64,000 nucleotides of DNA from NCBI RefSeq assembly GCF_000725495.1, contig NZ_JNZD01000005.1, forward strand, positions 596,172 through 660,171, written 5' to 3'. This DNA is from Streptomyces aureus (GTDB lineage: Bacteria; Actinomycetota; Actinomycetes; Streptomycetales; Streptomycetaceae). Position 1 is the first letter of the stretch, and the number at the start of each line of letters is the position of its first letter. The translations under genes and the position numbers were made by a program. Below are positions 23,888 to 31,828 of this stretch, one piece after another. The notes beneath the pieces were generated by a model, which was not told the origin of the DNA, did not search any database, and saw only the letters and a program-made list of their open reading frames with translations.

Positions 23888-25165
23888 ATGAGCGCCTTCC
23901 GGAACCACCGCCCGCCCGCCCTCGCCGCCGTCTGGCTCGCCACCCGTGCCCTCATGCTGTGGCTCCTCGCCCACGACGCCCTCGCCCCGCTCGGCCGCGG
24001 CGGGGTGTCCCGCGAGGTGCGCCTGCTGTACTTCCACTGGTACGGCGTCCTGTCGCGGGGCGCGTTCCCCGAGGGCGACCGGCTGTGGCAGTACCCGCCG
24101 GGCGCCGGCCCGGTGCTGCTGGCACCCGGACTGCTCCCGGGACTCACGTACTTCACCGCGTTCGTGGCCTGCGCGCTCGCCGCCGACGCGGCGACCGCCG
24201 CCGTCCTCGCCCGCGCGGGACTGCGGCCCGGCCGCAGCACCCGCGGCGCCTGGCTGTGGGTGCTGGGGCTGCCCCTGCTGCTGCACGTCCCGCTCGCCCG
24301 CTACGACGTGCAGGTCACCGCCCTCGCCGTCGTCTCCCTGCTGACGCTCGCCCACCGTCCGCGCGCGGGCGGCGCGTTCGCGGCGGCGGGGGCGCTGGTG
24401 AAGGTCTGGCCGGCGCTGGCGCTGATCGGCGCCCCGCGGGGCCGGACCACCCGGGAGGCGTGGACGTCGGCCGTGCTCACCGCCGCCGCGCTGCTCGCCG
24501 TCCTCACGGCCCTCTTCCGCCACCCCTTCGACTTCCTGCGCCAGCAGAGCGGCCGGGGCGTCCAGATCGAGTCCCTCGGCGGCACGGTCCTGGGCCTCGC
24601 CCGCCACGCCGGCTGGCCCGGGACCGCCCGCTACCAGTACGGCGCCATGGAGTTCGTCGGGCCGTACACCGGCCTGGTCGCGGCCTGTTCGCTCGCCCTG
24701 ACGGCCGCCGCGTTCGCGCTCCTGCTGCTGTGGCGGGTGCGGGCCCGGCGCTGGACGAGCGCCACCCCGTACGACGCGGCGCTCACCGCCGTCCTGCTGT
24801 TCACCGTGACGAGCCGGGTGATCAGCCCCCAGTACATGGTGTGGCTGCTGGGCCTGGCCGCCGTCTGCCTGACCTCACGGCACACCACGCAGCGCCCCGT
24901 CGCCCTGTTGATCGTGGCGGCGACGGCGGTCAGTTCGGTGGCGTACCCGGGGATGTACGGCGAGGTGGTGCGCAGCACCTGGACGGGCTGCGCACTGATG
25001 CTCGTACGCAACGGCCTGCTGGCGACGGCGGCGGGATGGTCCTTCGTACGCCTGTGGCGGTCGGGCCGGTCCAGGGCCGTCCCGCATCACCGGGCGCCGG
25101 GCGGGCAGGAGCGCCACACACCGGATTCCCGCCCGTCTCCGAACAAGACAGTGACCGCCTCTTAA
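23888..25165 (+). CDS. GT87-like membrane mannosyltransferase-type enzyme
   Basis: Polytopic protein of about 425 residues that resembles the GT87 family (polyprenyl-phosphate-dependent mannosyltransferases). Indicators are HWYGVLSRGAFPEGDRLWQYPPGAG in the first outer loop (aromatic, acidic and YPP elements), ARYDVQVTALAV, LVKVWPALALI and VTSRVISPQYMVWLLGLA. About nine membrane segments are followed by a basic hydrophilic tail. The start is the ATG at 23888. There is no Shine-Dalgarno sequence; TACGAT lies nine bases upstream (23873-23878), so the transcript may be nearly leaderless. Divergent from the GT39-like gene across a short AT-rich spacer. Confidence 0.8.
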   Translation: MSAFRNHRPPALAAVWLATRALMLWLLAHDALAPLGRGGVSREVRLLYFHWYGVLSRGAFPEGDRLWQYPPGAGPVLLAPGLLPGLTYFTAFVACALAADAATAAVLARAGLRPGRSTRGAWLWVLGLPLLLHVPLARYDVQVTALAVVSLLTLAHRPRAGGAFAAAGALVKVWPALALIGAPRGRTTREAWTSAVLTAAALLAVLTALFRHPFDFLRQQSGRGVQIESLGGTVLGLARHAGWPGTARYQYGAMEFVGPYTGLVAACSLALTAAAFALLLLWRVRARRWTSATPYDAALTAVLLFTVTSRVISPQYMVWLLGLAAVCLTSRHTTQRPVALLIVAATAVSSVAYPGMYGEVVRSTWTGCALMLVRNGLLATAAGWSFVRLWRSGRSRAVPHHRAPGGQERHTPDSRPSPNKTVTAS

Positions 25166-25186
25166 CGGAGAATTACCCGCAATCCT

Positions 25187-25192
25187 TACGAT
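25187..25192 (+). promoter_or_regulatory. Candidate -10 element (TACGAT) before the GT2 gene
   Basis: TACGAT lies eight bases before GTG 25201 and 17 before ATG 25210. It sits in CTTACGATTCCGG, nearly the same as CTTACGATCCGGG before the upstream GT87-like gene, which suggests shared promoter type. No clear -35 box is seen. Confidence 0.4.
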
Positions 25193-25209
25193 TCCGGCCC
25201 GTGGATCAC

Positions 25210-26805
25210 ATGAACCCTCACCATGCGAAGGTCAGCGTCGTCGTCATCGGGTACGACGACGCCGCCCATGTGGCGGACGCCGTGCGCTCGGCGCTGGCGC
25301 AGGGGCCGGCCGTGGGCGAGGTGATCGCCGTGGACGACCGCTCGACGGACGGCAGCGCGGAACTCCTGGACGGCCTCGCCGCGGCGGAACCCCGTCTCCG
25401 GGTGATCCACCGCCCGGCCAACAGCGGCGGCTGCGGCAGCCCGCGCAACGACGGCATCGACGCGGCCACCGGCCGGTACCTGATGTTCCTCGACAGCGAC
25501 GACGTCCTGCCGCCCGGCGCGGTGGACGCGCTGCTCGCCGCCGCCGAGGCCCACCGGGTCCAGGTCGCGTCCGGACTGTGCGTGCGCCGCGAACTGCCCT
25601 CGGGCCGCGAAGTCCCCTGGGAACGCGCGCTGTACGCCCGCCCCGCCCTGATATCCCGCCCCTCGCGCCGGCTGCGGCTGGCCCACGACACCCTGTGCGT
25701 CAACAAGCTGTACCGCACCGACTTCCTGCGCGAGCACGGCATCCGCTTCCCCGAGGGCCGCTACCCCTACGAGGACTTCGTGTTCACCGCGCGGGTGCTG
25801 GCCGCCGCCCCGCGCATCGCGCTCGTCCCGGAGACGGTCTACGTCTGGCACGTGCGGCGCGACGCCGACCGTCTGTCCATCTCGCTCGACCGCGCCGGCA
25901 TCGCCAACTGGCGGGCCCGCACCGAGGCGAACCGGGCGGCGTACGAGATCCTGCTGGGCGCCGGGGAGAAGGAGCTCGCGCGGGCCGTGCACGCCAAGTT
26001 CCTCGACCACGAGCTGCGGATGTACACGCGCGAGCTGGAACTGCGCACCCCCGAGTACCGGAGCGACTGGTGGGACCTGACCCGGGTGTACCTGTCGACG
26101 TTCGAGGCGGCCGACTTCGCCCTCAACCCCGCCGCACCCGGCCGGCTCGTCGCCCGTGTGATCCTCGCCCGCCCGGCCCCCTGCGACCTGCCCCGGCTGA
26201 AGGAACTGGCGGCCCGCCCGGCCCGGCTCCTGCCGCCCTACGCCCGCGACGGCGACGGCACCCCGGTGTGGTCGCCCGACCTCCCCGACGTGACCCTGGA
26301 GCACTTCCTGGGCCGGCCCGCCCATCTGCTGCCCGCCGCCGTCGACGCGGAACTGCGCCCCCGCGCCCGCGGCACCCGGCTGCGGCTGCGCCTGCACGAG
26401 CTGTACGGGCGGATGGCCGAGGCGGGTCCCGCCTCCGTGGACGTGGAGTTCGTCCACCGGGAGCAGCGACGGGTGGGCCTGAGCGGCACGGCGGCCCTGG
26501 TGGCCGACCGTTACGGCGACTCCTGGTCCGCCGAGACCGCGGTGGAGCTGTCGGCGCTGGGCGCGGGCACCTGGGATCTGCGCCTGGTCGTGCGCTTTCG
26601 CGACGGCACGAGCCGGGAGGTGTCGGCGCACGCGCTCGGCGGGCCCGGACTGCTGCGCCGCCGCGTGGTTCCGGACGCCCACCACGGCGTTCTCCTCGTC
26701 CAGCCCTACCGGACGCACGCGGGCGCCCTGGGTCTGCGGACGGCGTCCGGTTGGCGAGGAATGACCGAAGTGGTGTCGCGCAGGCTGCGCCGCCTGCTTC
26801 ACTGA
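25210..26805 (+). CDS. GT2-family glycosyltransferase
   Basis: Soluble glycosyltransferase of 531 residues (ATG 25210; in-frame GTG 25201 possible). The N-terminal GT-A domain shows VSVVVIGYDD, VDDRSTDGS, FLDSDDVLP at about 95-103, and NKLYRTDFL with YPYEDFVF. It matches the GT2 half of the fusion protein encoded at 31825-34758, including the SGLCVR motif, but has no TagF-like half. The C-terminal ~250 residues look like a beta-rich domain of unknown role, again similar to the middle of that fusion protein. Upstream is the GT87-like gene, downstream galE, all on the plus strand. Confidence 0.85.
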   Translation: MNPHHAKVSVVVIGYDDAAHVADAVRSALAQGPAVGEVIAVDDRSTDGSAELLDGLAAAEPRLRVIHRPANSGGCGSPRNDGIDAATGRYLMFLDSDDVLPPGAVDALLAAAEAHRVQVASGLCVRRELPSGREVPWERALYARPALISRPSRRLRLAHDTLCVNKLYRTDFLREHGIRFPEGRYPYEDFVFTARVLAAAPRIALVPETVYVWHVRRDADRLSISLDRAGIANWRARTEANRAAYEILLGAGEKELARAVHAKFLDHELRMYTRELELRTPEYRSDWWDLTRVYLSTFEAADFALNPAAPGRLVARVILARPAPCDLPRLKELAARPARLLPPYARDGDGTPVWSPDLPDVTLEHFLGRPAHLLPAAVDAELRPRARGTRLRLRLHELYGRMAEAGPASVDVEFVHREQRRVGLSGTAALVADRYGDSWSAETAVELSALGAGTWDLRLVVRFRDGTSREVSAHALGGPGLLRRRVVPDAHHGVLLVQPYRTHAGALGLRTASGWRGMTEVVSRRLRRLLH

Positions 26806-26926
26806 TGTGCGGACGCGGGGAAGCGGGGCACGGACGCGGACACCGCCGCGCGTGCCCGCCGCTCTCCCCGGCCGCAGGCACGGGGTCCGGCACGGCGGAC
26901 CCACCGACGAGGGGAACGGCCGCACC

Positions 26927-27907
26927 ATGACCTGGCTGATCACCGGCGGCGCCGGCTACATCGGGGCGCACGTCGTCCGCGCGCTGCGCGAAGCGGGCGA
27001 ACGGGCGGTGGTGTACGACGACCTGTCCACCGGGAACGCGGAGCGGGTGCCACCGGACGTCCCGCTGGTGGTCGGCTCGACCCTGGACGGCGAGCTGCTG
27101 GCCCCGACGCTCGCGGAGCACTCCGTCACCGGCGTCGTCCACCTGGCGGCGAAGAAGCAGGTCGGCGAGTCCGTGGACCTGCCGCTGCTCTACTACCGGG
27201 AGAACGTGGAGGGCCTGCGCGTCCTGCTGGAGGCCGCGACCGCGGCCTCCGTGACCGCGTTCGTCTTCTCGTCCTCGGCCGCGGTCTACGGCATGCCGGA
27301 CGTGGACCTGGTGACGGAGGAGACGCCGTGCGCGCCGATGAGCCCGTACGGCGAGACCAAGCTGGCGGGCGAGTGGCTGGTCCGTGCGACGGGCCGCGCG
27401 ACGGGGCTGTCCACGGCCTGTCTGCGCTACTTCAACGTGGCCGGCGCCGCGGCCCCCGAGCTGGCCGACACCGGCGTCTTCAACCTCGTCCCGATGGTCT
27501 TCGAGAAGCTGACCGAGAACGCCCCGCCGCGGATCTTCGGCGACGACTACCCGACGCCGGACGGCACCTGTGTGCGCGACTACATCCACGTGGTCGACCT
27601 GGCCGAGGCGCACGTGGCCGCGGCGCGCGCCCTCACGGCCTCCCCCGGGGCCGCCCTGATCCTCAACATCGGCCGCGGCGAGGGGGTGTCGGTGCGCGAG
27701 ATGATCGACCGGGTCAACGCGCTGACCGGCCACGACCGTCCCCCGGTCACCACCCCGCGCCGTCCCGGCGACCCGGCCCGCGTGGTCGCCTCCGCCGACC
27801 GCGCCGCCGACGCACTGGGCTGGAAGGCCCGTCACGACGTCGAGGACATGATCACCTCGGCCTGGGCCGGCTGGCTGCGCCGGCACCCCGGCGCGAGCCG
27901 CACCTGA
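26927..27907 (+). CDS. galE: UDP-glucose 4-epimerase (GalE)
   Basis: Short-chain dehydrogenase family NAD-dependent epimerase that interconverts UDP-glucose and UDP-galactose (326 residues, normal length). The NAD-binding motif GGAGYIGAHV lies at residues 6-15, the catalytic SSSAAVYG and YGETK (Tyr-x-x-x-Lys) follow, and the substrate-binding RYFNVAGA is present. The start is the ATG at 26927 with GAGGGG about twelve bases upstream. In this setting it likely supplies UDP-galactose for polymer sugars, though other NDP-sugars cannot be excluded. A bidirectional hairpin separates it from the convergent tetR gene. Confidence 0.93.
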   Translation: MTWLITGGAGYIGAHVVRALREAGERAVVYDDLSTGNAERVPPDVPLVVGSTLDGELLAPTLAEHSVTGVVHLAAKKQVGESVDLPLLYYRENVEGLRVLLEAATAASVTAFVFSSSAAVYGMPDVDLVTEETPCAPMSPYGETKLAGEWLVRATGRATGLSTACLRYFNVAGAAAPELADTGVFNLVPMVFEKLTENAPPRIFGDDYPTPDGTCVRDYIHVVDLAEAHVAAARALTASPGAALILNIGRGEGVSVREMIDRVNALTGHDRPPVTTPRRPGDPARVVASADRAADALGWKARHDVEDMITSAWAGWLRRHPGASRT

Positions 27908-27926
27908 CCCGCCCCGCCCCGCCGAG

Positions 27927-27952
27927 AAGGCCGCCCTCCCGGGGGCGGCCTT
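27927..27952. terminator. Bidirectional terminator between galE and tetR
   Basis: AAGGCCGCCC / GGGCGGCCTT with a 6-nt loop, followed by TTT on the plus strand. It lies between convergent stop codons. Confidence 0.75.
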
Positions 27953-27964
27953 TCGCGCGTCCGG

Positions 27965-28621
27965 TCAGAGGGCCTTCAGCGCCGCCGTCGTCGCGCGGGC
28001 CAGGCTGGCCAGGTACCCCTTGGGGACCTTGGGACCGCGGACGACCACCGCGCGCCAGTACAGCGGTCCCGACATCAGGTCCAGGGCGAGTTCGACGTCG
28101 ACGCCCTCACGGATCTCGCCGCGCGCCACGGCCGACGCGACGATCCCGCTCGACACCGACTGCTGGCCCTCCTTCAGCGCCCGCTGCATGGCCTCCGCGA
28201 TCTCCGGGTTGCGGGCCGCCTCCGCCTGCAGGTCCGGGATGATCTGGCCGGCCACCGGGTGCCGCAGCGCGCGCGAGGTGACCTCGTACAGCAGCCGCAG
28301 ATCGCCCTCCAGGGAGCCGGTGTCCGGCGCCGGAAGGCCCTGGACCGCGATCGCCGAGACCAGGTCGAGCACGAGGTGGAGCTTGGAGCGCCAGCGCCGG
28401 TACACCGCGGTCTTGCCGACGCCCGCGCGGCGGGCGATGCCCTCGATGGACATCCGGGCGTAGCCGACGGAGGCGAGCTCCTCGAAGACGGCGGCGCGGA
28501 TCGCCTCGGTGACGTCCTCGCGCAGGACGGCCGCACCGGCGGGAGCCCGGCGTCGCCTGGCCTTCCCCTCGGCGGGCGCGGGCGTGGCGGCACTCGCGGC
28601 CGTATCGGCGTTCGTCGTCAT
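27965..28621 (-). CDS. TetR-family transcriptional regulator
   Basis: Repressor-type protein of 218 residues. After a basic Ala-rich N-terminus, the helix-turn-helix reads MSIEGIARRAGVGKTAVYRRW, and the C-terminal part resembles the ligand-binding half of TetR_C proteins. The start is the ATG at 28621, seven bases after a TATGCT -10 box on the minus strand, so the mRNA is probably leaderless; an ATG twelve bases upstream is less likely. It is divergent from the TagG/TagH-like exporter and two matching palindromes lie between, so control of that exporter and of itself is the simplest reading. The ligand is unknown. Confidence 0.9.
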   Translation of the reverse strand: MTTNADTAASAATPAPAEGKARRRRAPAGAAVLREDVTEAIRAAVFEELASVGYARMSIEGIARRAGVGKTAVYRRWRSKLHLVLDLVSAIAVQGLPAPDTGSLEGDLRLLYEVTSRALRHPVAGQIIPDLQAEAARNPEIAEAMQRALKEGQQSVSSGIVASAVARGEIREGVDVELALDLMSGPLYWRAVVVRGPKVPKGYLASLARATTAALKAL

Positions 28622-28628
28622 ACGGACC

Positions 28629-28634
28629 AGCATA
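28629..28634 (-). promoter_or_regulatory. Leaderless -10 element of the tetR gene
   Basis: TATGCT on the minus strand, followed by seven bases and then the ATG at 28621. The first palindrome (28643-28666) covers the expected -35 position. Confidence 0.65.
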
Positions 28635-28642
28635 GGGCGTTA

Positions 28643-28666
28643 CGACGAAACGGTTGCGTTCCGACG
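28643..28666. promoter_or_regulatory. TetR operator, copy 1
   Basis: Imperfect palindrome CGACGAAACG-GTTG-CGTTCCGACG, 8 of 10 arm positions matching. It is the core of a 30-bp block (28637-28666) repeated at 28685-28714 with 27 of 30 identities. It overlaps the -35 regions of both divergent genes. Confidence 0.75.
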
Positions 28667-28683
28667 TCGACTGGGCCTACTCT
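28654..28683 (+). promoter_or_regulatory. Promoter of the TagG/TagH-like exporter operon
   Basis: TTGCGT (28654-28659), an 18-bp spacer and TACTCT (28678-28683) match a housekeeping promoter. The -35 box is inside operator copy 1, and the predicted start site near 28690 abuts operator copy 2. Confidence 0.6.
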
Positions 28684-28690
28684 CGCGTTA

Positions 28691-28714
28691 CGACGATACG
28701 GTCCCGTTCCGACG
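28691..28714. promoter_or_regulatory. TetR operator, copy 2
   Basis: CGACGATACG-GTCC-CGTTCCGACG, 7 of 10 arm positions matching, 48 bp from copy 1. It lies at the predicted transcript start of the exporter operon, where a bound repressor would block initiation. Confidence 0.7.
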
Positions 28715-28793
28715 CAAGAAAACGGCAAGAAACACCGTCGGAAACACCCGGGGCCGACCGCGCGCCCCCACCCCCCGAGCGAAAGCAACGGAT

Positions 28794-29711
28794 GTGAGCC
28801 AGGTCCTCAACACACCGCCCCCGACGGCGTCACCGGCCCCCGCCGAGGACGCCGCGGCCATCGCCGCCCGGTACGGCCTCACCGTCAGCGGCGCGCGCCC
28901 GAGCCTGCCCGCGTACGTCCGCCAGCTGTGGGCGCGACGCCACTTCATCACCGCGTTCGCCACCGCCAAGCTCACGGCGCAGTACAGCCAGGCCAAGCTC
29001 GGCCAGGTGTGGCAGGTCATGACCCCGCTGCTCAACGCGGCCGTCTACTACTTCATCTTCGGTGTCCTGCTCGGCACCAAGCACGGTGTGCCGGACTACA
29101 TCCCGTTCCTGGTCACCGGCGTCTTCATCTGGACCTTCACGCAGAGCTCGATCATGGCGGGCACCCGGGCGATCTCCGGCAGCCTCGGCCTGGTCCGCGC
29201 CCTGCACTTCCCGCGCGCCGCGCTGCCGGTGTCGTACGCCATCCAGCAGCTCCAGCAGCTGCTGTTCTCCATGGCCGCGCTGGTCGTCATCCTGCTCTGC
29301 TTCGGTGTCCCGCTGAGCGCCTCGTGGCTGCTCGCGGTGCCCGTGCTGGTGCTGCAGTTCACGTTCAACGCCGGCGTCGCGATGATCATGGCCCGGATGG
29401 GTGCCAAGACCCCCGACATCGCCCAGCTCATGCCGTTCATCCTGCGTACCTGGATGTACGTCTCGGGCGTCATGTGGAGCATCGACAAGGTGCTCAGCAA
29501 GAGCAGTCTGCCGCACTGGGCGATGGTCGCGCTGGAGAGCAACCCGGCGGCCGTCTACATCGACCTGATGCGCTTCTCGCTGATCGACAGCTTCCACGCG
29601 CACCAGCTGCCGCACCACGTCTGGGCACTCGCCGTGGGCTGGGCCGTGGTCGTCGGCGTCGGCGGCTTCATCTACTTCTGGAAGGCTGAGGAGACGTACG
29701 GCCGTGGCTGA
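28794..29711 (+). CDS. Polysaccharide/teichoic acid ABC exporter permease (TagG-like)
   Basis: ABC-2 type permease of 305 residues. The N-terminal ~45 residues are soluble; six membrane segments follow (for example YYFIFGVLLGT and VFIWTFTQSSIMAG). YSQAKLGQVWQVMTPLLNAAVYY is the amphipathic signature of Wzm/TagG permeases. The start is the GTG at 28794 with a weak ACGGA upstream. It overlaps the ATPase gene by eight bases, showing coupling. It would move a lipid-linked polymer across the membrane. Expression is probably controlled by the divergent TetR protein. Confidence 0.88.
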   Translation: MSQVLNTPPPTASPAPAEDAAAIAARYGLTVSGARPSLPAYVRQLWARRHFITAFATAKLTAQYSQAKLGQVWQVMTPLLNAAVYYFIFGVLLGTKHGVPDYIPFLVTGVFIWTFTQSSIMAGTRAISGSLGLVRALHFPRAALPVSYAIQQLQQLLFSMAALVVILLCFGVPLSASWLLAVPVLVLQFTFNAGVAMIMARMGAKTPDIAQLMPFILRTWMYVSGVMWSIDKVLSKSSLPHWAMVALESNPAAVYIDLMRFSLIDSFHAHQLPHHVWALAVGWAVVVGVGGFIYFWKAEETYGRG

Positions 29712-30549
29712 CATCATCGCGCAGGACACCCAGCCGCAGGGCGCCGAGAACGCCACCGCGGCGGCCCCGGCGGCCGACGCCGAGCGGATCCCGACCGTCA
29801 TCGCGGACCGCGTCGACATCGTGTACCGCGTCAACGGCACCGGCGCCGGGCGCGGCAGCGCGACCGCCGCGCTCAACCGCATCCTGCGCCGCAAGCAGTC
29901 CGAGCAGGCGGCGGGGGTCCGCAAGGTCCACGCCGTCAAGTGCGTGTCCTTCACCGCCTACCGCGGCGAGGCCATCGGCCTGATCGGCACCAACGGCTCC
30001 GGCAAGTCCACCCTGCTCAAGGCGGTCGCGGGCCTGCTCCCGGTGGAGAACGGCAGGATCTACACCGACGGCCAGCCCTCGCTGCTCGGCGTGAACGCGG
30101 CGCTGATGAACGACCTCACCGGCGAGCGCAACGTCTACCTCGGCGGGCTCGCGATGGGAATGTCCCGCGAGCAGGTCAAGGAGCGCTACCAGGAGATCGT
30201 CGACTTCTCGGGCATCAACGAGAAGGGCGACTTCATCACCCTGCCGATGCGGACCTACTCCTCCGGCATGTCCGCCCGGCTGCGCTTCTCCATCGCGGCG
30301 GCCAAGGACCACGACGTCCTCATGATCGACGAGGCCCTCGCCACCGGCGACCGCTCCTTCCAGAAGCGCTCCGAGGCCCGTATCCGCGAGCTGCGCAAGA
30401 CGGCGGGCACGGTGTTCCTGGTCAGCCACAACAACAAGTCGATCCGTGACACCTGCGACCGCGTGCTGTGGCTGGAGCGCGGCGAGCTGCGGATGGACGG
30501 CCCGACCGAGGACGTCCTCAAGGAGTACGAGAAGTTCACGGGCAAGTAG
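29704..30549 (+). CDS. Polysaccharide/teichoic acid ABC exporter ATPase (TagH-like)
   Basis: ABC ATPase of 281 residues of the Wzt/TagH group. Walker A GTNGSGKSTLL, ABC signature YSSGMSARLRFSI, Walker B VLMIDEALATGD and the H-loop SHNNKS are complete. The ~60-residue N-terminal extension is typical of TagH; there is no C-terminal carbohydrate-binding domain as in O-antigen Wzt. The start is the GTG at 29704, inside the permease 3' end. With the permease it forms a two-gene exporter for a wall polymer. Confidence 0.93.
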   Translation: MADIIAQDTQPQGAENATAAAPAADAERIPTVIADRVDIVYRVNGTGAGRGSATAALNRILRRKQSEQAAGVRKVHAVKCVSFTAYRGEAIGLIGTNGSGKSTLLKAVAGLLPVENGRIYTDGQPSLLGVNAALMNDLTGERNVYLGGLAMGMSREQVKERYQEIVDFSGINEKGDFITLPMRTYSSGMSARLRFSIAAAKDHDVLMIDEALATGDRSFQKRSEARIRELRKTAGTVFLVSHNNKSIRDTCDRVLWLERGELRMDGPTEDVLKEYEKFTGK

Positions 30550-30569
30550 GCGCGGGGCGCCGGGAAGCC

Positions 30570-30605
30570 GCCGGGGGCGGAGCCGACATCGGCTCCGCCC
30601 CCGGC
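30570..30605. terminator. Terminator after the exporter operon
   Basis: Perfect 17-bp inverted repeat around GCCGGGGGCGGAGCCGA with a 2-nt centre, followed by CCTTTCG. It lies between convergent genes and may work in both directions. Confidence 0.8.
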
Positions 30606-30679
30606 CCTTTCGTGTCCCGCGCCGGACCGCGCCGGACCGTGCCGGACCCCCTGCCGGATCCTGCCGGACCGTGGCCGGA

Positions 30680-31828
30680 TCAGCGCTCCAGGAACGCGAA
30701 CAGGTCCTCCCACCGGCGGACGACCTCGTCCGTCGTGAAGCGCCGGACGTTCGCGCGCGCCGCGTCGCCCATGGCGTCCCGCAGCGCCTTGTCGGACATC
30801 AGCGTGTCCAGCCGCCGGGCCAGTTCACCGGTGTTGCCGAGGGTGGCCAGCAGACCGTCCTCGCCGTCCCGGACGATCTCGTGGACGCCGGGCGCGCAGT
30901 CGAAGGCGGCGCACGGCAGGCCGGTGGCCATGGCTTCCATGAGGGCGAGCGGGAACCCCTCGCCGCGCGAGGAGAGCACGAAGACCGAGCCGCCGCGCAG
31001 CGCGCCGGGCACGTCGCTCGTCCGCCCCATCCAGTCGACCGAGTCGTCGAGTCCGAGAGCGGTGCACTGCTTCCTGAGGATCTCCTCGTCCTCGCCCGAG
31101 CCGTAGATCCGCAGCCGCCAGTCCGGGTGCAGCGGGGCGACCTCGGACCAGGCGTCGAGCAGCATGTCGATGCCCTTCTGGTCGGTCAGCCGGCCGACGC
31201 TCACCACCGCGTTCTCGATGCGCGGCGAGGGCACCTCGGGCACGAACGGGAGGGGGTTGGGCATGTAGGAGGCGTTGTCCATCCCCTGCCTGATCCACAG
31301 GTCGGCGTCCTCGCGGGTGAGCGCGAGCATCCGGTCGACGTCCTTGTAGTGCTTGCGGACGCGCCGGAAGCGCGAGGTCTTGCGGGAGTACTCGAACGAC
31401 TCGTGGCTCATGCCGATGACGGTCAGCCCGGTGGTGTCGGCGAGCTCCACCCATTCCATCGCCCACACCTGGGTGACGATCACGACCGCGCCGGGGCGCG
31501 CGGCCCGGAACAGCGCGGTCAGCTCGGCGGCCTTCTCCCGCATCCCGGCGGCCCGTTCGGCGCGCAGCCTCCGCTCGGCGACGTCGAGCCGCCCCCTGAG
31601 TCCGCGGGCCGGTCCGACCCGGGGCGGGTGGACGTCGTACAGGGTCGTGGTGGGGTAAGGGAGTTCGCCCAGTTCCTGGGGGACTGCCGGTTCGGTGATG
31701 CCGACGACGTGCACGCGGTGCCCGCGCCCGGTGAACAGCCGGGCCATCTGGTGCGACCAGCTGGTCACCCCGCCCAGTTCGTCGACGCTGTTGGAGACGA
31801 AGAAGACGTCCCGCTGCGGGCCGGTCAT
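30680..31828 (-). CDS. GT4-family glycosyltransferase
   Basis: Retaining glycosyltransferase of 382 residues with a GT-B fold. The N-terminal half begins VFFVSNSVDELGGVTSWSHQ, with the glycine-rich acceptor loop of GT4 enzymes; the C-terminal half has VVSVGRLTDQKGIDMLLDAW and the nucleotide-sugar binding FVLSSRGEGFPLALMEAMA (the E-x7-E motif). The start is the ATG at 31828 with GGAGG five bases upstream, overlapping the preceding stop as ATGA. That coupling links it to the GT2-TagF fusion gene. It likely adds a sugar to the same polymer or its linkage unit. Confidence 0.9.
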   Translation of the reverse strand: MTGPQRDVFFVSNSVDELGGVTSWSHQMARLFTGRGHRVHVVGITEPAVPQELGELPYPTTTLYDVHPPRVGPARGLRGRLDVAERRLRAERAAGMREKAAELTALFRAARPGAVVIVTQVWAMEWVELADTTGLTVIGMSHESFEYSRKTSRFRRVRKHYKDVDRMLALTREDADLWIRQGMDNASYMPNPLPFVPEVPSPRIENAVVSVGRLTDQKGIDMLLDAWSEVAPLHPDWRLRIYGSGEDEEILRKQCTALGLDDSVDWMGRTSDVPGALRGGSVFVLSSRGEGFPLALMEAMATGLPCAAFDCAPGVHEIVRDGEDGLLATLGNTGELARRLDTLMSDKALRDAMGDAARANVRRFTTDEVVRRWEDLFAFLER

